Positions 7,187 through 14,672 of a stretch of 28,666 bases of DNA are shown here, one piece after another. The notes under the pieces are model-generated. The model was given only the letters and a program-made list of their open reading frames with translations. It did not search any database and was not told where the DNA came from. The position numbers were made by a program, and so were the translations under genes. The stretch's first letter is position 1. Each line of letters opens with the position of its first letter. Origin of the DNA: Lachnospiraceae bacterium (GTDB lineage: Bacteria; Bacillota; Clostridia; Lachnospirales; Lachnospiraceae); contig CAAEMT010000068.1 of the NCBI GenBank assembly GCA_900757145.1, positions 1 through 28,666 of the forward strand. Direction: 5' to 3'.

Positions 7187-8008
7187 TCATCGTATCTCCT
7201 GTTTCCTTACGATCATAGCAGACGCAAGATATGTAAGCACAACGGTTCCGATGAAATAAACCACAATATCCCGATCAAGATGTTCGGTCATATTGTAAGA
7301 ACACGTATTCATCCAATAGTACATCGGATTCAGCTTCAAATATCCGGAAACTCTCCATGACTGTTCTGCCATATGATCCCACGTCATCATATAGATAAGC
7401 GGACCGCTGAACGTAAATAATGACATTGCTCCCACCACGATCGCAGTGTGGCGGAACACGATGCACAGAAGCAGCGTCATGCCGATAAACGCACCCAACA
7501 CCATACAGTTTTGCGCGACTATTTTCAGTAGCGGAAGAAGCTGTATCGGAGCTTTCAATTTTACACATTCGATCAAAAATGCAGACACCGTAAACAAAAT
7601 GTACAGGACAAAACTCACAACCGTTATTACTATATACTTTGCCGCAAAAAACACCTGCCTGCTCTGTCCGCCCGCAATAGCGACCTTAATCGTGGAATCC
7701 GTATATTCTCTTGAGAAAAATATCACGGAAAAGACAAGAACGATAAGCCAGAAAAATGCCGTATAAGAGGTAGCTGTCCGGATAAGCTCGCCAGTCAGCG
7801 GATGCTTGGGATCTGCATAGGAACGCGCAAGAAATCCTACCGTTTTCCCGATCTCCCATGTATCGCCCATACTTGAGCTGGATACGACAAATTGTTGTTC
7901 TCCGCCCATAAAAAAAATCCCGAATACACACAGAACCAATCCAATCGTGATATACAGCGCCTTTGTATGAAAAAGCTTATAAAACTCAGCCCGTATCTGA
8001 TTAAACAT
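7187..8008 (-). CDS. ABC transporter permease (ABC-2 family)
   Basis: This 273-residue membrane protein starts with a cytoplasmic MFNQIRAEFYKLFHTKALY lead and a first helix at about 19-37. A roughly 55-residue outside loop follows, then five helices (about 88-107, 127-150, 165-190, 195-215 and 250-268). The SREYTDSTIKVAIAGGQSR stretch after the second helix matches the conserved cytoplasmic loop of bacitracin/lantibiotic ABC-2 permeases (NleB/LanG type). Its ATG overlaps the last 8 nt of the ATPase gene and has a GGAGGGA site inside it, so translation is coupled. It probably forms a self-protection or peptide-export complex with that ATPase; the substrate is unknown. Confidence 0.82.
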   Translation of the reverse strand: MFNQIRAEFYKLFHTKALYITIGLVLCVFGIFFMGGEQQFVVSSSSMGDTWEIGKTVGFLARSYADPKHPLTGELIRTATSYTAFFWLIVLVFSVIFFSREYTDSTIKVAIAGGQSRQVFFAAKYIVITVVSFVLYILFTVSAFLIECVKLKAPIQLLPLLKIVAQNCMVLGAFIGMTLLLCIVFRHTAIVVGAMSLFTFSGPLIYMMTWDHMAEQSWRVSGYLKLNPMYYWMNTCSYNMTEHLDRDIVVYFIGTVVLTYLASAMIVRKQEIR

Positions 8009-8921
8009 CGCTTTTCCCTCCTCGTATCAGATTCTCAAAATACGTTTCCAGATCTTCCCCCTGTACTGAGATCTCATCGATCAGCACATTATGTTCGGAC
8101 AGCATTTTAGAAATACTTCTCACCTGATCGAGCCCATCATATACACGAACAGAGCCATCGGGATATACAGCATAATTTTTGATTCCTATCTTTTGTTCCA
8201 GCAAAAGCGCTGTTTTTTGCGCATTATCAGTACGCAGACAGATATGCCGTTTGCACGATTCGTTCAATTCTTCCGCCGAAATCTGTTTGAGCAGCTCTCC
8301 TTTGTGTAAAAAACCGTAACATGTAGCGAGCTGGTACAGTTCACTCAAAATATGGCTGGAGATCAAAATTGTAGTTCCCCTCTCCCGAACAAGACTTTTC
8401 AGTAACCTCCTCAGCTCAATAATTCCTGTAGGATCAAGACCGTTTACCGGCTCATCCAAAATCAAAAATTCCGGCTCACCCAGTAATGCTACGCCAAGCG
8501 CAAGTCTCTGTTTCATACCAAGGGAAAAATTAGATACACGTTTCGCTCCGGTATCTGACAGTCCGACCAATGCAAGTGTATCAGAAATACAAGCTTTTCC
8601 CGGTATTCCCCTTTGTATTCTATGAACCTCTAAATTCTGTTCTGCCGTCATATCCTTATATAACGCAGGCATTTCAACAGTACATCCGATTTTTGATCGT
8701 TCCTGACGCAGATGTTCCTTCTTTCCAAACAGCAATACCTCTCCCTCACCTTGAAATCCAAGACCAGTCAAAATGCGGATCAGCGTCGTCTTCCCGGCTC
8801 CGTTTTCCCCGACAAGTCCGTAGATCTCTCCTTTTGGAATCTTCAGATTTACATTTTTCAGAGCAAAGAAATTTTTGTACCTTTTGCTTAAATTCTTTGT
8901 CTCACAGACAAACTCTGACAT
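8001..8921 (-). CDS. ABC transporter ATP-binding protein
   Basis: This is a 306-residue ABC ATPase with Walker A GENGAGKTT at residues 38-46, signature SLGMK at 133-137 and Walker B FLILDEP at 152-158. Residues about 215-306 form the BcrA-type C-terminal extension. The frame is open for 24 codons further upstream, but ATG at 8921 begins the usual short N terminus (MSEFVCETKNLSKRY) and has AAAGGAG 8 nt before it. It overlaps its permease gene by 8 nt and follows the regulator gene by about 90 nt. It differs in sequence from the ATPase at 1757-2680, so this is a second transporter of the same general class, not a recent duplicate. Confidence 0.93.
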   Translation of the reverse strand: MSEFVCETKNLSKRYKNFFALKNVNLKIPKGEIYGLVGENGAGKTTLIRILTGLGFQGEGEVLLFGKKEHLRQERSKIGCTVEMPALYKDMTAEQNLEVHRIQRGIPGKACISDTLALVGLSDTGAKRVSNFSLGMKQRLALGVALLGEPEFLILDEPVNGLDPTGIIELRRLLKSLVRERGTTILISSHILSELYQLATCYGFLHKGELLKQISAEELNESCKRHICLRTDNAQKTALLLEQKIGIKNYAVYPDGSVRVYDGLDQVRSISKMLSEHNVLIDEISVQGEDLETYFENLIRGGKSDV

Positions 8922-8985
8922 TGCAAACACTCCTTTCCCCGATACCATAACTGCCGATTCTAAAGGAAATCTAAATATCCCCATT

Positions 8986-9008
8986 TTTTTCAAAATAAAT
9001 TTTTCAAA
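8986..9008 (-). repeat. Short direct repeats upstream of the second ABC pair
   Basis: TTTTTCAAA occurs at 8986-8994 and 9000-9008, starting 14 bp apart, between the regulator stop (9015) and the ATPase gene. The region is A/T-rich, so chance is possible. The position is similar to that of the repeats before the first ABC pair. Confidence 0.3.
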
Positions 9009-9014
9009 TTTCTT

Positions 9015-9692
9015 TTATCTGCATTCTTTCATTTTGTATCCAATCCCCCATACGGTCTGGATATAGTCCTCTCCAGTCAGAGATTTGATCTTTTTGCGGA
9101 TATGGCTGATATGCGTATTGATCGTATCGTCCTCGTACGCATACTCCTCCTGCCAGACTGACTCATACAGGTTCTGCTTGGAAAATATCTTCTGGGGATA
9201 TTTCAGAAAAAGCTCAAGCATACGAAGTTCCGTCGCTGTAAATGGAACGGATACGCCACAGATAAAAACAGTGGAATTTCTCACCTCAATATCCCTGTAC
9301 TTCAATATGTCCTGCTCCTGTTGCTGCGGAAATGCCCGTTTCAGATTGGCTTCAATCCTTGCAAGAAGTTCATACAGATCAAATGGTTTTGTCACATAAT
9401 CGTCGGCTCCAAGCCGCAGAAGCTCGATCTTTGACTGCACCATGGTTTTTGCAGAAACGACGATTACAGGTACATTCGTAAAGGTACGTAACTTCTTTAG
9501 TACGGCCGCTCCGTCCAGTTTCGGCAGCATCAGATCAAGCAGGATCAGATCAGGACAAAAATTCCTGCAAAGCTGTATCCCGTCCGCACCGTTTCTGGTA
9601 TACTGGACGATATAACGGTTCTTTTGCAGGAAAGTTTCTGCCATCCGGCAAATATCAAGATCATCTTCAATGATGGCGATTTTGTTTCTCAT
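9015..9692 (-). CDS. OmpR-family response regulator
   Basis: This 225-residue regulator has receiver residues D10/D11, phospho-acceptor Asp53 (LILLDLMLP), the switch serine in VVSAKT and the lysine in YVTKPFD. A winged-helix DNA-binding domain ends in TVWGIGYKMKE. The ATG at 9692 is preceded by GAGAGG 6-7 nt away. It lies first in the run regulator, ATPase, permease, and most probably controls that transporter. No kinase gene is next to it; the kinase at 5194-6084 is the likely partner. The stop of the upstream nucleoside phosphorylase gene is only 35 nt away and no terminator separates them, so read-through from that gene is likely. Confidence 0.92.
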   Translation of the reverse strand: MRNKIAIIEDDLDICRMAETFLQKNRYIVQYTRNGADGIQLCRNFCPDLILLDLMLPKLDGAAVLKKLRTFTNVPVIVVSAKTMVQSKIELLRLGADDYVTKPFDLYELLARIEANLKRAFPQQQEQDILKYRDIEVRNSTVFICGVSVPFTATELRMLELFLKYPQKIFSKQNLYESVWQEEYAYEDDTINTHISHIRKKIKSLTGEDYIQTVWGIGYKMKECR

Positions 9693-9727
9693 GCTTTACC
9701 TCTCGAAAATATCATACTATTCTATTC

Positions 9728-10492
9728 TTACAGGGCGATCCCGCATTCAAATGCCAGCAGCATATATTTCTCTGCGCTCGTTAGTCCGTATAATTCCAGA
9801 TCACGGATCTCCCACTTTTCTGAGCTGAGATTATCGGCTCCGTACAAAAACTGTGCAAATGGAATCCCTCTGTACTGTGAAACTGCCAGCATAGAAGCGC
9901 ATTCCATTTCGACAGTAAGACAGCCCTCTGCTCTGCGTTCTCGAATCGCAGGCAGAGTTTCCCGATAGATGGCATCGGAAGTCCATGTTTTTCCTTTCAC
10001 ATAGGAATAACCGCAATCTTCCAATACCTTCTGCATGACGTGTATGGAATGTTCGGACGCGCTGATTTCTTCTGAAGGTGCGATATAATGATAGCTTGTC
10101 CCCTCGTCGCGCACTGCACAGACCGGAATGATAATGTTATCCTTCACCGTGTCATCATCCAGAACACCGCAGGAGCCAAACAGTACAAACTTCTTTGCTC
10201 CCATTGCCACGATCTCTTCAAATCCTGCCGCACAGGCCGGTGCTCCTACTCTGGACATATAAAAAGCAATTGGGTGGTTTTTATACCGTATTTTATATAC
10301 AGGCACCGCTCCGTTGGCAGTGTACAGCTCCGCGATTTTCTCGGTATTCTTCAAAGAAGCAAACTTCTGAATAATATTCTCCGAAAACGTAGAGACACAG
10401 ATCTTTGGAAAGTCCTCTATTTTTTTTGTCGTATCACAAGGCGCAAAAAGCGCCGGTTCCGTTATCGCATCTTTTTGAAAAACAGTTTTCAT
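9728..10492 (-). CDS. Nucleoside phosphorylase (uridine phosphorylase-like)
   Basis: This 254-residue protein belongs to the PNP/UDP phosphorylase family, which cleaves nucleosides with phosphate to base and ribose 1-phosphate. Visible marks are FGSCG at 105-109 in the phosphate/nucleoside pocket, and VEMECAS at 194-200, whose Glu-Met-Glu binds the ribose hydroxyls. An Asp after GA in YGADNLSS follows. The N-terminal 60 residues are less typical than in E. coli Udp, so substrate preference is uncertain. It starts 3 nt after the TfoX-like gene ends, so the two form one transcript. A link to the signalling genes downstream is positional only. Confidence 0.85.
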   Translation of the reverse strand: MKTVFQKDAITEPALFAPCDTTKKIEDFPKICVSTFSENIIQKFASLKNTEKIAELYTANGAVPVYKIRYKNHPIAFYMSRVGAPACAAGFEEIVAMGAKKFVLFGSCGVLDDDTVKDNIIIPVCAVRDEGTSYHYIAPSEEISASEHSIHVMQKVLEDCGYSYVKGKTWTSDAIYRETLPAIRERRAEGCLTVEMECASMLAVSQYRGIPFAQFLYGADNLSSEKWEIRDLELYGLTSAEKYMLLAFECGIAL

Positions 10493-10495
10493 AAA

Positions 10496-10816
10496 TCACC
10501 TTTTCTTTCTCGTCTTGGGCATCGGCAGCTCTTCATACATGGCACGAAATAACCCTTCCAAAAATTCTTTATTATCGACATCCGGCACCAACAGCATTTC
10601 TTTGGCCCCTTCATAGGGCAGTTCATAAGTGACCTCCGGCATATATGCGATCGCCGAACACACAGGTTTTACAAGCAGCCTGTCATCATAGATGCCGCCG
10701 ATGATCTTTCCCCTGTAATAGATGATAAATTCTCCCATCATTGCGCGATATGTAACTTCATCCAACTCAGATAATTGTTCTAAAATAAACTGCAAATATG
10801 CTTTACTTGATGCCAT
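10496..10816 (-). CDS. TfoX/Sxy N-terminal-domain protein
   Basis: This 106-residue protein matches the N-terminal domain of TfoX/Sxy: YLQFILEQLSELDEVTYRAMMGEFIIYYRGKIIGGIYDDRLLVK is close to the family pattern (RKMFGEYGLY-x-x-g-k-x-fa-x-v-x-d-x-LY-lK), and a typical tail AMYEELPMPKTRKKR follows. The C-terminal TfoX domain is missing, as is common for stand-alone copies in Clostridia. In gamma-proteobacteria TfoX controls competence genes. In Firmicutes the role of such short proteins is not established, so that function should not be transferred. The ATG has GGGAG ahead of it, and the gene leads the operon with the phosphorylase gene. Confidence 0.85.
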   Translation of the reverse strand: MASSKAYLQFILEQLSELDEVTYRAMMGEFIIYYRGKIIGGIYDDRLLVKPVCSAIAYMPEVTYELPYEGAKEMLLVPDVDNKEFLEGLFRAMYEELPMPKTRKKR

Positions 10817-10836
10817 ACCTATTCTCCCTTTTACTG

Positions 10837-10866
10837 ATTTTAAGTCGTTCCATCCACTCTTTGCAA
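10837..10866 (-). promoter_or_regulatory. Promoter for the TfoX-like/phosphorylase operon
   Basis: On the minus strand, -35 TTGCAA (10866-10861) is 18 bp from -10 TAAAAT (10842-10837). It lies between the upstream terminator (10876-10903) and the ATG at 10816. Confidence 0.55.
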
Positions 10867-10875
10867 ATAAGGAAA

Positions 10876-10903
10876 AAGTCCTCCGCCTCTCGGCGAAGGA
10901 CTT
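10876..10903 (-). terminator. Intrinsic terminator after the SH3b protein gene
   Basis: AAGTCCT pairs with AGGACTT and, after one mismatch, CGCC pairs with GGCG around TCTC. On the minus strand the stem is followed by TTTTTCC. It lies 25 nt past the stop codon at 10928 and separates this gene from the TfoX-like operon. Confidence 0.85.
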
Positions 10904-10927
10904 AAACTTATAGTAGCTGTACTGCTT

Positions 10928-12565
10928 CTACCCTCTTATTCTCAGCGCTTCAATATCGTGAAGTTCCGCTCCGTTCGTCGACGACATCCATGTCACTTCC
11001 ACAACCTGTCCTTCTGAGAGATTATCAGCCATCTCTATATCCGTATTCGCAATGTCAAATGTGCGGTAAACGCCGTCAAGACCACTAAGCTCCAGTCTCG
11101 ACGGAGAACAGTATACTACGACGCCCTCCACAGATACAGAACGTTCTTCATCTGACTGCGTATGCCTCGTATAATCATTTACTTTCGTCGCTGTAAGCGG
11201 AACTCCAGCTCCCGTATAGTAGACTTCTACCCAGTCGCCCGTATACAATCCGTCCTTTAAGTTCATTGCAGCATAGACTGTATTGAAAATGGCATTTCCG
11301 GCGCCATCATCGCGGCGGATCGTCAAAGTGCCGTAGGATGCGTCTGTCACAACACCGGATAAGTAGCCGTTCTTTACGTAAGAGTCTACGACCGGTTCGG
11401 ACCATGACAGATAATCAGCATAAACATAGCCGATGTGACCGTTAAACTTCACACGTATCCAATTATTGCTCGTCGTACCTGTGATCTCAACTGCCTGCCC
11501 CTTTGCAAGTCCTCCAAGAATCGCTCCGTCTGTCGAGTACGTATCGCGCACGTTGACAGCTGCTGTCGCATACATTGTTCCGCTGCCGCCCTGCGTGTGT
11601 ATTGGCTGTTTTGTGCTCGTATAATCGCCCCAGATATATCCGGTCGCTCCGTTATACTGTACCTGGATCCATCCATCGCTCGTATATCCCGTCTGTGTAA
11701 CACCGCTGCCTGCGGCAAGTCCTCCGAGGATTACCGCGCTCGTATTTCCGGCCGCACGAACATTTACATCCGCCGTCACATAGAGCGTTCGCTCCAGAGG
11801 CGTAATTGTAGCGAGCGGTTCTTCCGGCTCCAGCTCCTTATAACCTGACAGGTCCGGAAGCTTCACATCGACTGCCTGACCATTCTGCATGAAGTCTGCA
11901 ACCGTCTGCACCATAAAAGTCTCCTGATCTTCGCCCTGGGAGACAGTGTAGATCATCTGGACGCTGCGCTTTAGAACGTTTCCCTGTGCATTTGTATACA
12001 GCGTTCCCTGCAGGGAATCGACTGCCACTCTCTGATCGCCCGCGCTGCCTTCCAGAAGTTTCTTGGAATAGTCGCCAAGCGAGTCTCCCGTTGCCGCAAA
12101 ATGGTAGGCAAGCGTACCATCGGATTCCTTTTCACAGTAGAGCATCTTTAAATAATTGCTCGTCATGTTCATATAGATCTCGGTATTGATCATATCCCAG
12201 ATCTCCGTGCGTTCCGCTTTGCGCTTCTGCTTTCCCTCGGCAGTCTCAGTATAATAATAACCGCCGCTGTAATAACTTTTGGCAGTCCCCTCTTCCGTCG
12301 TCACAGCCATATTTGCCTTCAGATCCGTTCCCTTGATGCCGGAAACCTTCAGAGACACGGATTTATTGGACGCGGTATTCGTACTGGAGGATACTGTTTT
12401 CTCCTCTACAGTCACATCGAGACCGTCGAGCGCATCCTGTCCCTGTACCGCCGTATTGTACGCAGCCTCGACCGATGCCTCAAACGCAGCGCGGGCAGCT
12501 ATATTTCCGGAACCACAAAGCAGCAGTGCGCACAGTATACCTGTAGCTGTTCTTTTTATTTTCAT
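10928..12565 (-). CDS. Secreted protein with two bacterial SH3 domains
   Basis: This 545-residue protein has a signal peptide (KIKR, then a hydrophobic core to about residue 19) with likely cleavage after ARA at about 26. The region at about 28-240 resembles the LppX/LolA-like sensor-lipoprotein folds of Firmicutes (DUF6612-like) by overall pattern; that call is weak. Two SH3b domains follow at about 259-317 and 329-387, each with the VNVR motif, an ILGGLA step, W-I-x-V-x-x-N-G and GYI-W/Y. The C-terminal part (about 398-545) is unassigned. SH3b domains usually bind cell-wall peptides, so it probably sits at the wall. No clear lipobox and no sortase signal are seen. It has its own promoter in the end of hisIE and its own terminator. 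Confidence 0.82.
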   Translation of the reverse strand: MKIKRTATGILCALLLCGSGNIAARAAFEASVEAAYNTAVQGQDALDGLDVTVEEKTVSSSTNTASNKSVSLKVSGIKGTDLKANMAVTTEEGTAKSYYSGGYYYTETAEGKQKRKAERTEIWDMINTEIYMNMTSNYLKMLYCEKESDGTLAYHFAATGDSLGDYSKKLLEGSAGDQRVAVDSLQGTLYTNAQGNVLKRSVQMIYTVSQGEDQETFMVQTVADFMQNGQAVDVKLPDLSGYKELEPEEPLATITPLERTLYVTADVNVRAAGNTSAVILGGLAAGSGVTQTGYTSDGWIQVQYNGATGYIWGDYTSTKQPIHTQGGSGTMYATAAVNVRDTYSTDGAILGGLAKGQAVEITGTTSNNWIRVKFNGHIGYVYADYLSWSEPVVDSYVKNGYLSGVVTDASYGTLTIRRDDGAGNAIFNTVYAAMNLKDGLYTGDWVEVYYTGAGVPLTATKVNDYTRHTQSDEERSVSVEGVVVYCSPSRLELSGLDGVYRTFDIANTDIEMADNLSEGQVVEVTWMSSTNGAELHDIEALRIRG

Positions 12566-12657
12566 AGTGCAACCTCCCTATTTCTTATCGTTACTGTTCT
12601 CTTCGTTTACAGCAACCTTCTATCTGCCTCGTCTCCTGATGCAGATGCCTTTTTTAC

Positions 12658-12687
12658 AGTATACACTATTCTTCTAACGGCGTGCAA
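12658..12687 (-). promoter_or_regulatory. Promoter for the SH3b protein gene, inside the end of hisIE
   Basis: On the minus strand, -35 TTGCAC (12687-12682) is 18 bp from -10 TATACT (12663-12658). The -35 lies in the last codons of hisIE (stop at 12674). A 6-bp hairpin (ATCTGC/GCAGAT) follows in the leader but has no T run, so the his operon may read on into this gene. Confidence 0.5.
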
Positions 12688-13945
12688 GTTCCTTCGTAAT
12701 ATCATCCCATGAGACGCCCCGCTGTACCATCAGTACCATAACATGATACAGGAAATCGGAGATCTCATATTTTATCTCCTCAGGATCGGGATTTTTGGCG
12801 GCAATGATGATCTCCGTTGCCTCCTCGCCGACCTTTTTCAGTATTTTGTCGATTCCTTTATCAAACAGGTAGTTCGTATAGGAACCTTCCTTTGGGTGAA
12901 GCTTTCGGTCTCTGATCACATCGAACACATCCTCGAATACCTTTAAGGGATTCGTCTCATCGTATTCTTTTTTCAGTATCGTCCGGTAAAAACAACTGCG
13001 GTTTCCGGTATGGCACGCTGCGCCGACCTGAGCTACCTTTGCAAGAAGCGTATCATTATCACAGTCGATACGCAGTTCCTTCACATATTGGAAATGTCCT
13101 GAGGTAAGCCCTTTCACCCAAAGCTCCGCTCTGCTGCGGCTCCAGTAAGTCATTCTTCCTGTGCGGATCGTCATCTCAAACGACTCGCGGTTCATATAAG
13201 CTTCCATAAGAACTTCCTGCGTCTTGTAATCCTGCACGATAACAGGCAGAAGTCCGTCCGAATTTACCTTTATCTCATCCCATGAGATCGATGATTCATA
13301 CGTATTCACAGCGATCCCCTGCGCACAAAGCTCATGCTTTGTGTCCATAAGTCCGAAATCCTCATTCATAAATTCTGCCGCGCATACGCCCTGTACGTTT
13401 TCTGCTTTCAGCACAGATGATGCAGGCGCTTTCTCACTGCACACATAAAGTATCGGAGCATTCTGCGGCATGTCATTCTCCGGAAGCATGTCTAAAAGGA
13501 GAATACCGCCAAGCAATGTTCCGTGCGCCGCAGCCGCATCAAGCTCCTCCTTCGTCCGTACACATGCCAGAATCTTCTCTTTTCCAAAACGCGCGGAAGC
13601 CTCGTGAGAGAGCTCCACGTTTGATTCCTTTGAAAAATTCAAAAATACCTTTTTGCAGCCTGCATAGAGCAGTTTCTTGACATCTTCAAGCCGGCGGATA
13701 TTGCCGCCGCCGTACAGCGGAATATCGACGGCACACGCAATCTCCTTTATTTTCGCGATCGCATCATCGTGCTGTGCATCATCCGCGGAAAAATCAAACA
13801 CAACGATGCCGTCCGCTCCCGCGTTGTCATAGGCGGACGATAAGCGGACAGCGTCGCCGTCCGCATACTGTGTCATATCATCAAACCCCTGCACCGCTTT
13901 TTGATCTTTCAGATAAAGCGGTACGAGCAGTTCCTTTCTCTCCAT
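12674..13945 (-). CDS. hisIE: HisIE bifunctional enzyme with an N-terminal HisA/HisF-like pseudo-barrel
   Basis: This 423-residue fusion carries HisI (about 220-325) and HisE (about 330-423), which do steps two and three of histidine synthesis: hydrolysis of PR-ATP to PR-AMP, and opening of the adenine ring. HisI shows the metal-site motif DCDND (294-298) and ACHTGNRSCF (310-319). HisE shows EVGEEATEIIIAAK (within 371-384). Residues 1-215 look like a shortened HisA/HisF barrel (PLYLKDQKAVQG, YGGGNIRRLEDVKKLLYAGC). By eye, the two catalytic aspartates of HisF correspond here to Tyr11 and Arg130, so this part is probably not a cyclase. It is the last gene of the cluster, with GGAGGA before the ATG. 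Confidence 0.9.
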   Translation of the reverse strand: MERKELLVPLYLKDQKAVQGFDDMTQYADGDAVRLSSAYDNAGADGIVVFDFSADDAQHDDAIAKIKEIACAVDIPLYGGGNIRRLEDVKKLLYAGCKKVFLNFSKESNVELSHEASARFGKEKILACVRTKEELDAAAAHGTLLGGILLLDMLPENDMPQNAPILYVCSEKAPASSVLKAENVQGVCAAEFMNEDFGLMDTKHELCAQGIAVNTYESSISWDEIKVNSDGLLPVIVQDYKTQEVLMEAYMNRESFEMTIRTGRMTYWSRSRAELWVKGLTSGHFQYVKELRIDCDNDTLLAKVAQVGAACHTGNRSCFYRTILKKEYDETNPLKVFEDVFDVIRDRKLHPKEGSYTNYLFDKGIDKILKKVGEEATEIIIAAKNPDPEEIKYEISDFLYHVMVLMVQRGVSWDDITKELARR

Positions 13946-13995
13946 AATCTTCCTCCGTCCCTGTCCGCACAGCGGACTGTTTTTTCCTGTTTCGA

Positions 13996-14583
13996 TCAGA
14001 TCGTTCCCTTTGTTGAAAGTACGTCTGTGATTCTTTCATCGAATGTAACTGCCCCGTCAAGCGCCTTTGCGAACGCTTTGAACATTCCTTCCGCCATGTG
14101 ATGACCGTTGCCCGCATCAAGCATCTTAAAATGCAGATTCATCGCCGCCGCATACGATACAGCATAGAAAAATTCGCGGATTGTCTCGGTTTCCATCTCC
14201 CCTATTCTCTCAACCGGAAATTCAACGTCCGAGCGGTAGTACGGTCTGCCGCAAAGGTCAACGGCACACAAAACGAGTACCTCGTCCATTGGCAGTATTA
14301 TGCTTCCGTATCTGCGGATGCCCTTTTTATCTCCTATCGCCTCGCGGATCGCCTGACCGAGTACGATACCCGTATCCTCGACCGTATGGTGGCAGTCTAC
14401 GTGCAGATCGCCTCTTACCTCCACTTCCAGATCGAACAGTCCGTGCCTTGCGAAGCCCTCCAGCATATGGTCGAAAAAACCGATGCCTGTGCCGCCCTGA
14501 AACACTCCTGTGCCGTCGAGCGCAAGCTTTACCCGTATCTGCGTCTCCTTCGTATTTCTGATCACCTCAGCCTGTCTGCCCAT
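13996..14583 (-). CDS. hisB: Imidazoleglycerol-phosphate dehydratase
   Basis: At 195 residues this is a normal-length stand-alone HisB, removing water from imidazole-glycerol phosphate to give imidazole-acetol phosphate. The manganese-binding histidine motifs are clear: HMLEGFARHGLFDLEV, HHTVEDTGI and GNGHHMAEGMFKAFAKAL. No HisN-type phosphatase domain is fused. The ATG at 14583 has AAAGGCGGG ahead. It follows hisD by about 90 nt and precedes hisIE by about 50 nt. This is a longer gap than elsewhere in the operon, but no terminator is seen in it. Confidence 0.95.
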   Translation of the reverse strand: MGRQAEVIRNTKETQIRVKLALDGTGVFQGGTGIGFFDHMLEGFARHGLFDLEVEVRGDLHVDCHHTVEDTGIVLGQAIREAIGDKKGIRRYGSIILPMDEVLVLCAVDLCGRPYYRSDVEFPVERIGEMETETIREFFYAVSYAAAMNLHFKMLDAGNGHHMAEGMFKAFAKALDGAVTFDERITDVLSTKGTI

Positions 14584-14672
14584 ATCTTTTCCCGCCTTTC
14601 TCTTTTCCCTGCGTGATTCTTTCGTATCCGGTTCCTATACACAAAATGCACAGGGTGTCACCTTTATGCAAA

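Noticed and set aside
1056..9692. The two ABC/two-component modules as a recent tandem duplication
   Set aside because: Both have the same gene types, but the ATPases, permeases, kinases and regulators differ through most of their sequences and the gene orders differ, so recent duplication is not supported.
1056..9692. A bacteriocin or lantibiotic biosynthesis cluster
   Set aside because: ABC immunity-like genes and regulators are present. However, no precursor peptide with a leader, no LanM/LanB/C-type modifying enzyme and no dedicated protease is visible.
11435..11848. Plus-strand open frame opposite the SH3b repeats
   Set aside because: It is a mirror of the repeated SH3b coding region with no start signal, so not a gene.
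11600..12120. Repeated segments as a possible CRISPR or tandem-repeat array
   Set aside because: The similarity is explained by the two SH3b domains of one protein. No regular spacers or short exact repeats are present here or elsewhere in the window.
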